Below, piece after piece: positions 8,576-18,026 of a stretch of 49,649 nt of DNA; position 1 is the first letter of the stretch, and each line of letters begins with the position of its first letter. The stretch lies in the NCBI GenBank assembly GCA_001872725.1, contig MNWR01000032.1:1-49649 (forward strand). Direction: 5' to 3'. This DNA is from Proteobacteria bacterium CG1_02_64_396. GTDB lineage: Bacteria; Pseudomonadota; MNWR01; CG1-02-64-396. Both the position numbers and the translations under genes were made by a program. The notes under the pieces were generated by a model that ran no database searches, was not told the origin of the DNA, and saw nothing but the letters and a program-made list of their open reading frames with translations.

Positions 8576-10078
8576 ATGGCATGTACTCGGAGCAACCCCG
8601 ATTGGCGGCATCGTTGGGTCCAAACGGGGGCCTTCCTCGCGATCATAGGGGTGCTCGCTTTGGGGCCAAGCCTCCAAGCGGAAGCGCTACCCCCTTCATG
8701 GGAGCGATTGGCCAACGAATTCGCGCTGGAGGTTCCGCAACAACCGGTCATCGAGCGGTGGCGCCAGTCACTGGCGGGCGATCTTCACGATTTATCAACC
8801 ACCTTTGCCCGAGCCTCAACCTATTTGCCCATTATTCTACCGATCATCCGCGAAGAGGGTCTACCTGCGGAGCTGGCATTGCTCCCCTTTGTCGAAAGCC
8901 GTTTCGACCCGTTCGCGATCAGCCCCTTCCGGGCGACCGGATTATGGCAGTTTATCCCAGCCACGGCGCGGCGTTTCGACCTTGTGCCAACGGCTTGGAT
9001 CGACCCCCGCCGCGATCCCGAGGCCTCTACACGGGCGGCTATGAGGTACCTGGCTTCATTGTACCGTCGTTTCAACGACTGGAGTTTGGCCGTTGCTGCC
9101 TACAATGCGGGGGAAGGAAATATTGCCCGAGCCATTCGTCATTACACCGTGAAGGCTGGCAACGAGGCCAGCAGCCCGGTTTGGTTTCTCGATCTTCCCT
9201 CTCAAACCGACGTGTATGTAGCGCAGTGGTGGGGCTTGGTTTCTTTGTTTCACGATCACCAAGAGCTATTGGACCCCCTCCTCAGCGATTGGACCCCTGT
9301 TTTACACGTCCCTATCGAGGGGCCGGTCGATCTAACCGTCCTAGCCAAGGTTGCCGATGTCCCTTTGGAGGAACTCTACCGACTCAATCCCGAATTCAAT
9401 CGTTGGGGAACCCCCCCAAAAACCGGCATCTGGCACTTGAGGGTGACGCCCGAGTATGCCAACGCCATTCGCAGCGCCTGGGCACGACTGCCCTCCTCGG
9501 AACGGGTCGCCTGGATTCGCCATCGTGTCCTTCTCGGTGAAACCCTCGACAGCATTGCCCGCCGCTACCGGGTCGACTTGGAAACCCTTCTGTCGATCAA
9601 TCACGCTGTCGATCCCAGGCGACTACGCATCGGCACCGTTTTGGTGATTCCTCAATCAGCACGCCGGGGCAACACCTTCAACGTTGCCCTTCAAGAACGC
9701 CAGCTCCTGACCTCATCGGCGGGGTATCTTACCTACAAGGTGCAAACCGGCGATTCACTTTGGGATTTGGCCCGACGTTTCGATAGCTCGGTTTCCCGTC
9801 TGCGGGCGTTGAACGGAATCTATCAGGGTGGAGGGATCCAGGTTGGACAAACCATAAAAATCCCCCAAAAGGCGACACCCGCCACCATGGGCACCACCCG
9901 CAAAGTGGTTTACACCGTACGCCATGGCGACAGTTTGGCCTCCATCGCCACAAAGTTCGGTATTCAGGTCAGCGATGTCGTGGCCTGGAATCCCCAGTAT
10001 CGCTCCCCTCTGATCCGGCCCGGACAAAAGATGATTTTGTATGTCCGCCCCACCGATATTGCCGATCGACTGATGTGA
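8576..10078 (+). CDS. mltD: Membrane-bound lytic murein transglycosylase D with three LysM repeats
   Basis: 500 residues from the ATG at 8576. It cleaves the glycan strand of peptidoglycan to form 1,6-anhydro-muropeptides in the periplasm. A hydrophobic export segment lies at about 18-36. The GH23 SLT domain carries the catalytic Glu107 in LLPFVESRFDP, then GLWQFIPATAR and VAAYNAGEGNIARAI. Three LysM peptidoglycan-binding repeats follow, beginning near RHRVLLGETLDSIARRY, TYKVQTGDSLWDLARRF and TVRHGDSLASIATKF. I see no lipobox Cys, unlike E. coli MltD. An upstream in-frame ATG at 8492 would add 28 residues but gives a poorer signal peptide, and AAGGGA lies before 8576. Its products feed the AmpG/NagZ recycling route, both of which are encoded further on. 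Confidence 0.92.
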   Translation: MACTRSNPDWRHRWVQTGAFLAIIGVLALGPSLQAEALPPSWERLANEFALEVPQQPVIERWRQSLAGDLHDLSTTFARASTYLPIILPIIREEGLPAELALLPFVESRFDPFAISPFRATGLWQFIPATARRFDLVPTAWIDPRRDPEASTRAAMRYLASLYRRFNDWSLAVAAYNAGEGNIARAIRHYTVKAGNEASSPVWFLDLPSQTDVYVAQWWGLVSLFHDHQELLDPLLSDWTPVLHVPIEGPVDLTVLAKVADVPLEELYRLNPEFNRWGTPPKTGIWHLRVTPEYANAIRSAWARLPSSERVAWIRHRVLLGETLDSIARRYRVDLETLLSINHAVDPRRLRIGTVLVIPQSARRGNTFNVALQERQLLTSSAGYLTYKVQTGDSLWDLARRFDSSVSRLRALNGIYQGGGIQVGQTIKIPQKATPATMGTTRKVVYTVRHGDSLASIATKFGIQVSDVVAWNPQYRSPLIRPGQKMILYVRPTDIADRLM

Positions 10079-10168
10079 CGTAGCAATCGCGCTGGACCCC
10101 GATGACGGAAGTTTGGAAGATCCCCCGAATGGTTTGGTCCCTCTTCCCCTTTCCCCCGTGGACGGCGT

Positions 10169-11818
10169 ATGACCCGCAAACAATGGACAGAACTCTTGGT
10201 TCTGACCCTGCTGCTCGGCAGCTGCTCCAACGACACAAAGCCCTCTACCCCCCCCCCCTCTCCAGTCCAGCATGCCGCAAATGTCGCTCCTGAACTGGGA
10301 GGGATGCTGATCTCGGGCTCCATCGGAGAGGCTTCGACCCTCATCCCCCTACTCGCCTCAGATGCCTCCTCGCACGCCATCTCAGGCATGGTGTACAGCG
10401 GACTGCTCAGGTATACCGGCGATCTTCGTCTGGTTGGCGATCTGGCCGAATCCTTTGAGATCTCAAGAGACAACCTCACCCTGACCTTCCATCTGCGCAA
10501 GGGGGTGAAATGGCACGACGGCGCCCCTTTCACCGCCAAGGATGTCGCCTACACCTGGGACGTCACGGTCGATCCCAGCACCCGCACCGCCTACGCCGGC
10601 GATTTTCAGATGGTCGACACCCTTGAAACCCCGGACGATTTCACGGTGGTAGTCCACTACAAGGAGCCATTTGCTCCGGCACTGGCCTCTTGGGCGACCT
10701 CAATCCTCCCGGCCCATCTGCTAGAAGGCAAAGACATCCACACCTCCGAGCTTGCCTCCAAACCGGTGGGGACCGGCCCTTACCGCTTTGGCACCTGGGA
10801 GCGGGGGGCGCAGATCACCCTGACCGCCAACCCCGATTACTTCGGTGGCACGGTGTGGATCGACCGTGATCGCACCCGGGTCATTCCCGACACCGCCAGT
10901 CAGTTCTTGGAGCTCAAGAGCGGTGGGATCGACTCCATGGGGCTCACCCCGCCCCAGTACGTTCGCCAAACACAAGGGGCTGAGTTCCAAAAGAAATTCG
11001 AGGTCTACCGCTACGTCTCCAACAGCTACACCTACCTAGGTTTCAACCTGAAGAACCCCCTGTTTGAAGACGTGCGCGTGCGTCAGGCCATCGCCTACGC
11101 CATCGACACCAACGAGCTGATCGAAGGGGTACTGATGGGCCAGGGGATCGCCACGGCGGTCCCCTACAAACCTGGCCACTGGGCGGCCAACACCGCGTTG
11201 TATCCCTACCCCCACGATCCTGAAAAAGCCAAGGCGCTGCTCAAAGAGGCTGGCTGGGAGGACCACGACAGCGACGGTATTCTCGACAAGGATGGCCACC
11301 CCTTCCGCTTCACTGTGGTCACCAACCAGGGCAACAAGATGCGGGAATCGACCGCCATCATCCTGCAGCAGCGGTTGGCCAAGCTGGGGATTGAGATGAA
11401 GATCCGCATCGTCGAGTGGGCCGCATTCCTCAAGCAGTTCATCGACACCCGAGAGTTCGAGGCGACCATTCTGGGTTGGGGACTGGGCAATGACCCCGAC
11501 CAATTCGACATCTTCCACTCCTCCAAAATCAAAGCCCCTCAGCTCAACTTTCTGAGCTTCGACAACCCCGAGGTCGACCGACTTTTGGTCGAGGGGCGTA
11601 CCACCTTCGATCAAGCGACCCGCAAGAAAACCTACGACCGCTTCCAAGAGATTCTGCACGAGCAGGTGCCGCTCATCCCTCTCTACGCCCCTTATGCCCT
11701 GGTTGCCGTGGATCGGCGCGTTCACGGCATTGCGGTGCAAGCGGCGGGGATCGACTACAACCGGGAGGAGTGGTTCATCCCCAAAGCCGAGCAAGTCCAC
11801 CCGACGGTCGCCCCATGA
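10169..11818 (+). CDS. Peptide ABC transporter substrate-binding lipoprotein (DppA/OppA family)
   Basis: 549-residue family 5 solute-binding protein. The N-terminus is a lipoprotein signal with lipobox LLGSC (Cys19), followed by a Pro/Ser/Thr-rich tether. The mature protein shows the family pattern: [34 protein letters not shown] near the N-lobe, the GTGPYRF motif, [14 protein letters not shown], and a C-terminal [16 protein letters not shown]. It would deliver oligopeptides or another family 5 ligand to the two permeases encoded directly downstream. The stop overlaps the next start (ATGA). The real ligand cannot be told from sequence. No ATPase subunit is encoded in this operon. Confidence 0.92.
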   Translation: MTRKQWTELLVLTLLLGSCSNDTKPSTPPPSPVQHAANVAPELGGMLISGSIGEASTLIPLLASDASSHAISGMVYSGLLRYTGDLRLVGDLAESFEISRDNLTLTFHLRKGVKWHDGAPFTAKDVAYTWDVTVDPSTRTAYAGDFQMVDTLETPDDFTVVVHYKEPFAPALASWATSILPAHLLEGKDIHTSELASKPVGTGPYRFGTWERGAQITLTANPDYFGGTVWIDRDRTRVIPDTASQFLELKSGGIDSMGLTPPQYVRQTQGAEFQKKFEVYRYVSNSYTYLGFNLKNPLFEDVRVRQAIAYAIDTNELIEGVLMGQGIATAVPYKPGHWAANTALYPYPHDPEKAKALLKEAGWEDHDSDGILDKDGHPFRFTVVTNQGNKMRESTAIILQQRLAKLGIEMKIRIVEWAAFLKQFIDTREFEATILGWGLGNDPDQFDIFHSSKIKAPQLNFLSFDNPEVDRLLVEGRTTFDQATRKKTYDRFQEILHEQVPLIPLYAPYALVAVDRRVHGIAVQAAGIDYNREEWFIPKAEQVHPTVAP

Positions 11819-12798
11819 TCCCCTACCTGCTGCGTCGTCTGGGGGGGATGCTCCCCCTGCTGCTAGGTATCACCCTCATCACCTTTGCCGTCATTCATCT
11901 GGCCCCCGGTTCGCCGGTCGATCAGCTCGGCGAGCTCAATCCCAAGGCGACCGAGCAGTCGCGTCTGAAGATGATTGAGGCCTACAACCTCGACAAACCG
12001 CTTTGGTTGCAATACGGCCTTTGGCTGGAGCGTCTGGCCACGCTTGATTTCGGGACCTCGTTCGCCCCCGATGGTCGCCCAGTCTGGGACAAAATCGTCG
12101 AGCGCATCCCGATTACTCTGGTCATCAACCTGCTCTCGATGCTGCTGATCGTCACCGTGGCGGTGCCGTTGGGGGTCGTCGCGGCGCTGAAACGCAACTC
12201 CTGGCTCGACGGCACGATTTCGGTCTTCGTCTTCATCGGCTTTGCCATCCCCACCTTTTGGCTGGCGCTGCTGCTGATGATCCTGTTCGGGGTGCAACTG
12301 GGCTGGTTGCCGATTTCGGGATTAACCGCCCCAGACCATGCCTCGCTGAGCTTTTGGGGACAGGTGGGGGACTATGCCAAACATCTGCTCATGCCTGTGC
12401 TGCTTTCGGCCTTCGGGGGTCTAGCGGGGTTCTCCCGTTTTATGCGCTCCTCCACCCTTGAGGTACTCCACCAAGACTTCGTCACGACGGCCCGGGCCAA
12501 GGGACTGCCCGAAGCGGTGGTGATCCGACGCCACATCCTGCGCAACGCTTGGCTCCCCATCATCACTCTGCTGGGGTTATCGGTACCGGGACTGATCGGC
12601 GGCTCGGTGATCTTCGAGACGATCTACGCCATCCCCGGCATGGGACAGCTCTTCTACCAAAGTGTGATGATGCGCGACTACCCTCTGGTGATGGGAATTC
12701 TGGTCCTCGGGGCGGTTTTGACGCTGCTGGGCAACTTGATTGCCGATCTGGCCGCCGCGGCCTCCGACCCCCGCATTCGTAAGGGACTGCAATCATGA
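11815..12798 (+). CDS. dppB: Peptide ABC transporter permease (DppB/OppB family)
   Basis: 327 residues from the ATG at 11815, which overlaps the stop of the binding-protein gene (ATGA). Inner-membrane subunit with about six transmembrane helices. It starts [31 protein letters not shown] in the standard DppB way. The EAA loop that contacts the ATPase is present near the C-terminus as [19 protein letters not shown]. The earlier in-frame ATG at 11770 would overlap the upstream gene by 49 nt and disrupts the usual N-terminus, so it is rejected. Forms the channel with the next gene product. Confidence 0.93.
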   Translation: MIPYLLRRLGGMLPLLLGITLITFAVIHLAPGSPVDQLGELNPKATEQSRLKMIEAYNLDKPLWLQYGLWLERLATLDFGTSFAPDGRPVWDKIVERIPITLVINLLSMLLIVTVAVPLGVVAALKRNSWLDGTISVFVFIGFAIPTFWLALLLMILFGVQLGWLPISGLTAPDHASLSFWGQVGDYAKHLLMPVLLSAFGGLAGFSRFMRSSTLEVLHQDFVTTARAKGLPEAVVIRRHILRNAWLPIITLLGLSVPGLIGGSVIFETIYAIPGMGQLFYQSVMMRDYPLVMGILVLGAVLTLLGNLIADLAAAASDPRIRKGLQS

Positions 12799-13640
12799 TC
12801 CAGCTGATGTGGCGCCGTTTTGCTGACCTTCCTCTGGCCATGGCGGGGTTGATCGCCGTCGCGATTCTTTTTGTTGTTGCCGTAACCGCCCCCTGGCTTG
12901 CCCCCTACGACCCGACCGCCATCGACGTAAGGGCAATTCTGGAGCCCCCTTCCGGTCAACACTGGCTCGGGACCGATCAACTCGGGCGCGATGTCGCCTC
13001 GCGCATGATCTTCGGCACCCAAATTTCGTTGCTGGTCGGTTTTGTGGCGGTGGGAATTTCGATTGCCATCGGCACCCTGATCGGCGCCTGGGCCGGAGCG
13101 ATAGGAGGACGGGTCGACGCCGCCTTGATGCGGCTGGTCGACGTCATGCTCTGCTTCCCCGCCTTCTTTTTGATTCTGGCGGTGATTGCCCTGCTGGAGC
13201 CCTCGATCTGGAACATCATGATCGTGATCGGCGTAACCTCGTGGATGGGAGTGGCGCGATTGGTGCGCACCGAGCTGCTCAGTCTCAAAGAGCGGGAGTT
13301 CGTCCTGGCAGCCCGTCTGGCCGGAACCCCCAGCTGGATCATCACCCTACGCCATTTGCTACCCAACGCCCTGGCCCCCATCCTGGTAACCGCCTCGCTG
13401 GGGGTGGCGGGGGCGGTGTTGACCGAATCGGCGCTTTCGTTCCTCGGCATCGGAGTGCAGCCCCCTACCCCCTCCTGGGGCAACATCCTGACCGACGGCA
13501 AAGATGCCATTGAGGTCGCCTGGTGGCTGTCGCTCTTCCCTGGCTTGGCCATATTGCTCACCGTGATGGCTTACAACCTGATTGGCGAGGGGATCCGTGA
13601 CGCCAGCGATCCCCGTCTGCTGGAGGAACAGGCTCGGTGA
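12795..13640 (+). CDS. dppC: Peptide ABC transporter permease (DppC/OppC family)
   Basis: 281-residue inner-membrane partner of the preceding permease, again starting in a 4-nt ATGA overlap. The N-terminal helix is followed by [10 protein letters not shown] and [19 protein letters not shown], a DppC signature. The EAA loop is [24 protein letters not shown], and the end has PTPSWGNIL and [12 protein letters not shown]. All expected parts are present. The gene after it is a lipase-like protein, not the dppD/dppF ATPases that normally follow. Confidence 0.93.
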   Translation: MIQLMWRRFADLPLAMAGLIAVAILFVVAVTAPWLAPYDPTAIDVRAILEPPSGQHWLGTDQLGRDVASRMIFGTQISLLVGFVAVGISIAIGTLIGAWAGAIGGRVDAALMRLVDVMLCFPAFFLILAVIALLEPSIWNIMIVIGVTSWMGVARLVRTELLSLKEREFVLAARLAGTPSWIITLRHLLPNALAPILVTASLGVAGAVLTESALSFLGIGVQPPTPSWGNILTDGKDAIEVAWWLSLFPGLAILLTVMAYNLIGEGIRDASDPRLLEEQAR

Positions 13641-14650
13641 CCCACCCCGCCCCCCTAAACGTCGGCGACATCGCCCCCTTGGTACACAAACTGGGGCGCC
13701 CCCCTCGGGTGGGGCTGGCGTTGGGGACCGGCGCGGCGCGGGGCTGGGCCCATCTGGGGGTGTTACAGGCGCTGGAGGAGGCCAAGATCCCAATCCATGC
13801 CATTGCCGGATGCAGCATGGGGGCCTTAGTGGGGGGGATGTACTGCGCCTCGGGATTGGGGCCATTGCAACACTGGGCAGGCAAAACCAGGATGCGGCAA
13901 CTGCTGACCTTCATCGATCCGGTTTTCCCTCGTAGCGGCCTCATCGACGGCGAGAAGGTGCTCGATTTCATCCACGATCTGGTCGCCGATCCCCCCATCG
14001 AATCGTTCCCCATCCGCTTTGCCGCCGTTAGCACCGACCTGGCCCGCAGCCAGGCGGTATTCCACCTCGAAGGGCCGCTATTGGAGGCGATCCGGGCCTC
14101 GATTTCTCTGCCAGGCATCTTCACCCCCGCCCGAGACAACGGTCGCCTGTTGGTCGACGGCGGCTTGGTCGATCCGCTTCCAACCACGATTTTGAAGGAG
14201 ATGGGAGCCGAGTGGATCATCGCCGTCGACCTGACCCTGAACGCCTCGATCCGCTTGGGCAAAAAGCGGAGTCATGTGCCGCACAAGGAGCCTCGCCTCG
14301 ACCCACTGCCCTACGTCAAAGGGCCACTGCGTCGGGCTTGGCGGCGCCGGGTTGACGGCATCCGGCAATGGTGGGAGGCGGAGGGAGCCCAACCCAACAT
14401 GGTGGAAATCCTCCTATCGAGCCTGTATACCATGCAAAGTCGACTGGTCGAGGAGTCATTGCAAGAAACCCCCGCCGACGTGCTGCTCCGCCCCCCTCTG
14501 GACGACATCCGCCTGCTTGAATTCCACCGTGCCTGGGAGGCGATCTCAGTGGGGCATCGGGTCATGCAAGAGGCGATTGCCGCTTGGGGTGGGGCTCAAT
14601 GGTTCACCCCCACCCCCCCTACTCAACCCCGTGGAGCCGCCAATCCATGA
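13637..14650 (+). CDS. Patatin-like phospholipase (RssA/YchK-like)
   Basis: 337-residue serine acyl hydrolase of the patatin family. The catalytic dyad is visible: an oxyanion-hole loop GTGAARGWAHLG (30-41), the nucleophile Ser60 in GCSMG, and Asp174 in DGGLVDPLP. No signal peptide or membrane segment is apparent, so a cytoplasmic or membrane-associated enzyme is likely. The C-terminal third (after about 200) is poorly conserved and Arg-rich in places. It starts with GTG in a 4-nt overlap with dppC (GTGA) and its stop overlaps the next start (ATGA). The tight coupling to a transporter operon is unusual. The substrate is unknown; lipid or lysophospholipid hydrolysis is inferred only from the family. 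Confidence 0.88.
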   Translation: MTHPAPLNVGDIAPLVHKLGRPPRVGLALGTGAARGWAHLGVLQALEEAKIPIHAIAGCSMGALVGGMYCASGLGPLQHWAGKTRMRQLLTFIDPVFPRSGLIDGEKVLDFIHDLVADPPIESFPIRFAAVSTDLARSQAVFHLEGPLLEAIRASISLPGIFTPARDNGRLLVDGGLVDPLPTTILKEMGAEWIIAVDLTLNASIRLGKKRSHVPHKEPRLDPLPYVKGPLRRAWRRRVDGIRQWWEAEGAQPNMVEILLSSLYTMQSRLVEESLQETPADVLLRPPLDDIRLLEFHRAWEAISVGHRVMQEAIAAWGGAQWFTPTPPTQPRGAANP

Positions 14651-16317
14651 GCACCCCACGCGATCAATGGCGTTCCCAAGTCGGGTTCATTCTGGCCGCA
14701 GCCGGTAGCGCCATCGGCCTTGGAAACATCTGGCGTTTTTCATATTTGACCTACGAAAACGGGGGCGGCGCATTTCTCGTCCCCTACTTGATCGCGCTGT
14801 TTCTGGTTGGCATCCCCTTGATGATCGTCGAGATGGGATTGGGCCATTTCATGCGCGCCTCGGCCCCGGTTGCCATGGGACGGATCTCCCCCCGTTTTCA
14901 ATGGGTGGGATGGTGGGCGGTGCTCCTGACCCTGCTCGGCATCGAGATCTACTATTGCGTCATCATCGCCTGGTGCCTGGACTTTACCTTTTTGTCGCTA
15001 GGGTTGGCCTGGGGGAACGACCCCAACGCTTACTTCTTCAAGGATTTTTTGGGATTGAGTGAAGGTCCTTTCGACATCGGCCTGCCCAATCCTGTCATAT
15101 TGCTCACCCTGGCCCTAGTTTGGGGGATCAACTGGTGGATCGTGCGACGCGGCGTAGCCCACGGGATTGAGCAGGCCAACAAAATCTTTATTCCGATCCT
15201 GATCGCCACCACCGCCATCCTGGTTTTCTGGTCGCTGAACCTGCCCGGGGCCATGGTGGGCGTCCACGCGTATCTTTCTCCCGATTGGAGCAAACTGGCC
15301 CAGGGCAAGGTCTGGATCGACGCCTTCACCCAGATCTTTTTCACCCTCTCCATCGGCTTCGGCATCATGATGGCCTATGCCTCATACCTGCCCAGGCAGG
15401 CGCCGGTAGTGCGCGATGCCCTGATCGTCAGCATTCTCAATTGCGGGTTTAGCCTGTTTGCCGGTTTTGCCGTTTTTTCCACCTTAGGTTTTATGGCCCA
15501 GGCCAAAGGGGTCGGCATCGACGAGGTGGTCGCCCAGAGCATCGGTTTGGCCTTCGTTGCCTACCCCGAGGCGATCTCTCACATGCCGTTTTTGCCTGGA
15601 CTATTCGGCTTTCTCTTTTTCGCCTCGTTGACCATTGCCGGGCTTTCCTCCTCGGTCAGTTTGGTCGAGGCCTTCGTCGCCGCGCTGGGGGACCGTTACG
15701 GCCTGGATCGCAAGATGACGGTCGACCGTGTCTCGCTTCTAGGGTTTGCAGGGGGGATCGTCTTTACCACCGGAGCGGGGCTCTTTTGGCTCGACATTGT
15801 CGACCACTTCTTGACCCAATACGGCCTGACCATGATTGCCCTGTTCGAGGTGCTGGCAACTGGCTGGATTTTGAAATCCCAGCGTCTTGAAGAGCATCTC
15901 GAAAACGCCGCCCCGTTTCGGATGCGCAAGGTTTACGCACGTTTCATGCGGATCGTTATCTCATTGGCGTTGTTGGGCGGGTGGCTTGGTTTGACGGCTG
16001 CAGGGGACAGCCTGGGGGCGATGCTGGGACGACTGCTGCTGCTGCTAGCGCTGGCCTCGATTTGGGTGGCCCACTCCTGGTTCGACTTCTCGGTGCGGAT
16101 CATCATCCCGGTGATTTTAGTCATCCTGCTCGATGGAGCGCTCACGCAAGAGTTCGCCCCGATCTTCCAGGATGGCGGTAAATGGTACGGTGGATACAAT
16201 GGCGCCGCAGTCTTCCTTTTAGGGGGGGGATGGCTGCTGGGAACTCTGACGGCCGCCATCGCCGTCGACCGGCATCGGCCACATCCCCACCACGATCAGT
16301 GCCCTGCACCCGAATAA
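14647..16317 (+). CDS. Sodium-dependent symporter of the neurotransmitter:sodium symporter (NSS/SNF) family
   Basis: 556-residue inner-membrane carrier with about 12 transmembrane helices that couples uptake of an amino acid or similar solute to sodium entry. The signature at the N-terminus is AAAGSAIGLGNIWRFSYLTYENGGGAF, containing the unwound part of helix 1 with sodium- and substrate-contacting residues. Further conserved parts are FFTLSIGFGIMMAYASY (helix 6 region) and FASLTIAGLSSSVS (helix 8). The start is the ATG at 14647, overlapping the stop of the patatin gene; an earlier ATG at 14584 lies inside that gene. It is last in a chain of five overlapping genes. The substrate is unknown. 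Confidence 0.92.
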   Translation: MSTPRDQWRSQVGFILAAAGSAIGLGNIWRFSYLTYENGGGAFLVPYLIALFLVGIPLMIVEMGLGHFMRASAPVAMGRISPRFQWVGWWAVLLTLLGIEIYYCVIIAWCLDFTFLSLGLAWGNDPNAYFFKDFLGLSEGPFDIGLPNPVILLTLALVWGINWWIVRRGVAHGIEQANKIFIPILIATTAILVFWSLNLPGAMVGVHAYLSPDWSKLAQGKVWIDAFTQIFFTLSIGFGIMMAYASYLPRQAPVVRDALIVSILNCGFSLFAGFAVFSTLGFMAQAKGVGIDEVVAQSIGLAFVAYPEAISHMPFLPGLFGFLFFASLTIAGLSSSVSLVEAFVAALGDRYGLDRKMTVDRVSLLGFAGGIVFTTGAGLFWLDIVDHFLTQYGLTMIALFEVLATGWILKSQRLEEHLENAAPFRMRKVYARFMRIVISLALLGGWLGLTAAGDSLGAMLGRLLLLLALASIWVAHSWFDFSVRIIIPVILVILLDGALTQEFAPIFQDGGKWYGGYNGAAVFLLGGGWLLGTLTAAIAVDRHRPHPHHDQCPAPE

Positions 16318-16434
16318 GAGCAAGTTGCCCTACTCGCGTTGATCGCTCCATCAGGACAATTTCCTGTGGCGGTCTTGTCGGGCCATCTTATGCTTTACCC
16401 TTGTTCAAGATTGAAGGTATTGTCTTGCGGTTGC

Positions 16435-16480
16435 GGGGATCAAAGGGGGTTCGCTCCCGGTCATGGACCGCCTGATCCCC
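16435..16480. other. Possible structured RNA or hairpin ahead of the cytochrome c gene
   Basis: In the 222-bp gap after the symporter, an 8-bp stem GGGGATCA (16435-16442) / TGATCCCC (16473-16480) encloses two smaller hairpins: GGGGG-TTCG-CTCCC (16445-16458, a UUCG loop) and GGTC-ATG-GACC (16459-16469). Together they form a compact three-way junction. No T-run follows, so it is not a standard terminator. The function is unknown and the fold was drawn by eye. Confidence 0.35.
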
Positions 16481-16539
16481 CATTTCGTTAGCGTAATTTT
16501 CGACGCGCCCCAGCCCATTCATCGGAGGCGGAACGACCT

Positions 16540-16953
16540 ATGGCGGATATGAAGTCACTCCCCGTTCGAACGCTCCTGACCCCTCATTTCATGTGGAAGC
16601 GGACCCGTTTTTGGACGATGGTCGGTGTTGCTGGCCTCTTTGTAGGGGTGTCGGGTGGTGCCTGTGCCGATACCGAAAACGGTGCCATGATCTTTGCCAA
16701 CATCTGCTCCAGCTGTCACAGCATCGATAAAAGCAACGGTATCGGTCCCGGCCTGCAAGGGGTCATCAGTCGCGCCCCCAGCCTCGAATGGATCGACAAG
16801 TGGCTGCACGACCCCGATAAGGTGATCGAGAGCGGTGATGCGTACGCCAAAAAGCTACGGGAGGGGCGTATCATTACCATGCCGACCCTCAAGGTAATGC
16901 AGGACGCAGCCAACCGCCAAGATGTCATCGAGTACCTCAAGACTTTGAAATAA
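16540..16953 (+). CDS. Small c-type cytochrome
   Basis: 137-residue class I cytochrome c. The precursor has a long N-terminus with a hydrophobic export segment at about 25-41 and a likely cleavage after ACA (about 43). Heme attachment is C56-S-S-C59-H60, and Met114 in RIITMP is the likely sixth ligand. The end matches a typical DVIEYLKTLK helix. It should be a periplasmic electron carrier, similar in size to cytochrome c550/c552-type monohemes. GGAGG lies about 10 nt before the ATG. An internal ATG (residue 18) would also give a workable signal. It is followed after 3 nt by orn, so the two are probably co-transcribed. Confidence 0.9.
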   Translation: MADMKSLPVRTLLTPHFMWKRTRFWTMVGVAGLFVGVSGGACADTENGAMIFANICSSCHSIDKSNGIGPGLQGVISRAPSLEWIDKWLHDPDKVIESGDAYAKKLREGRIITMPTLKVMQDAANRQDVIEYLKTLK

Positions 16954-16956
16954 TCG

Positions 16957-17499
16957 ATGGGCAATAACCCCGACCTGTTGGTGTGGATCGACCTTGAGAT
17001 GACCGGGCTCGATCCCGAGCGTCATACCATCCTCGAAATCGCCACCCTCGTGACCGATGCCGAATTGGCCCCTCTGGCGGAGGGGCCGGTTCTGGCCATC
17101 CGCCCCACCCCTCAAGAGCTGGAGGCAATGGATGGCTGGAGCCGGGAGCATCACGGCGCCTCCGGCCTATTGAATCGCTGTTTGTCCTCCCCCCACGATT
17201 TAGCTCAAGCTGAGGCACTTACCCTCACGTTCTTGAAGGAGCACGGGGTGGTCGAGGGACAATCCCCCCTGTGTGGTAACTCGATCTGGCAGGACCGTCG
17301 CTTCATCGCCCGCTACATGACCCATCTGGACCAGTTTCTTCATTACCGTTTGATCGATGTCTCCACACTGAAGGAACTGGCCAAACGTTGGTATCCCGAG
17401 CTCCAGCCCCCCGCCAAGAAAAAATCGCATCTGGCCCTTGACGACATCCGGGAATCGCTGGAGGAGCTTCGGTTTTACCGGCGCGCCATGCTGCGCTAA
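16957..17499 (+). CDS. orn: Oligoribonuclease
   Basis: 180 residues, the normal family length. It is a DEDDh 3'-5' exoribonuclease that degrades 2-5 nt RNAs, including pGpG from c-di-GMP breakdown, to mononucleotides in the cytoplasm. All catalytic residues are in place: Asp12 and Glu14 in [10 protein letters not shown], Asp113 in SIWQDRRF, His158 in KKSHLALDD and Asp163. It starts 3 nt after the cytochrome gene and is followed 20 nt later by the heptose adenylyltransferase gene. Confidence 0.96.
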   Translation: MGNNPDLLVWIDLEMTGLDPERHTILEIATLVTDAELAPLAEGPVLAIRPTPQELEAMDGWSREHHGASGLLNRCLSSPHDLAQAEALTLTFLKEHGVVEGQSPLCGNSIWQDRRFIARYMTHLDQFLHYRLIDVSTLKELAKRWYPELQPPAKKKSHLALDDIRESLEELRFYRRAMLR

Positions 17500-17519
17500 T
17501 TCCCCCCTTGCGAGATCCA

Positions 17520-18026
17520 ATGTTTCTCGATTCCACCCCCCCTTGGGCGCAGGCCCACCTTCGGCTTGAGGCGTGGCGTCGCACATCAAACGCCCGCGTG
17601 GTCTTCACCAACGGTTGCTTCGATATTCTTCACCCCGGCCATGTTACCTACTTGGACGAAGCTCGGGCCCTGGGCACCCACCTGGTGCTCGGCTTGAACA
17701 CCGACGCATCGGTGCAGCGGCTTAAAGGGCCCAAACGGCCCATCCACACCACCATCGAGCGGGCCACCGTTCTGGCTGGCTTGCGGTCGGTCGACCTGGT
17801 CGTCCCTTTCGATCAGGACACCCCCTTGGAATTGATTCTGGCCCTGCAACCCGACGTATTGGTCAAAGGTGGCGACTGGGCGGTGGAGCAGATCTTGGGG
17901 GGCAAAGAGGTCATCGCCTGGGGAGGAGAGGTGCGCTCCCTGCCTTTTGTGGATGGCAAGTCGACCTCGGGGAGCATCGAGCGGATCATCGAGCGTTACT
18001 GCCCCAAAGCTGGAACCTCGTCGTGA
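17520..18026 (+). CDS. rfaE2: D-glycero-beta-D-manno-heptose 1-phosphate adenylyltransferase (stand-alone)
   Basis: 168-residue nucleotidyltransferase, equivalent to the C-terminal half of E. coli HldE. It activates heptose 1-phosphate with ATP to ADP-heptose for the lipopolysaccharide core. Evidence: [17 protein letters not shown] with the HxGH motif (38-41), the [15 protein letters not shown] loop, LKPD-like [12 protein letters not shown] and a closing STSGSIERI, the second nucleotide-binding motif. A TTG at 17508 would add four residues; the ATG at 17520 is preferred. There is no kinase domain (HldE-N/RfaE1) here, so the two activities are split as in many proteobacteria. Its end overlaps the start of the next gene (GTGA). 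Confidence 0.93.
   Translation: MFLDSTPPWAQAHLRLEAWRRTSNARVVFTNGCFDILHPGHVTYLDEARALGTHLVLGLNTDASVQRLKGPKRPIHTTIERATVLAGLRSVDLVVPFDQDTPLELILALQPDVLVKGGDWAVEQILGGKEVIAWGGEVRSLPFVDGKSTSGSIERIIERYCPKAGTSS

Noticed and set aside
8272-9540. 422-codon plus-strand frame overlapping mltD
   Set aside because: Composition is Arg/Pro/Gly-rich without domains; the mltD frame has all catalytic and LysM motifs.
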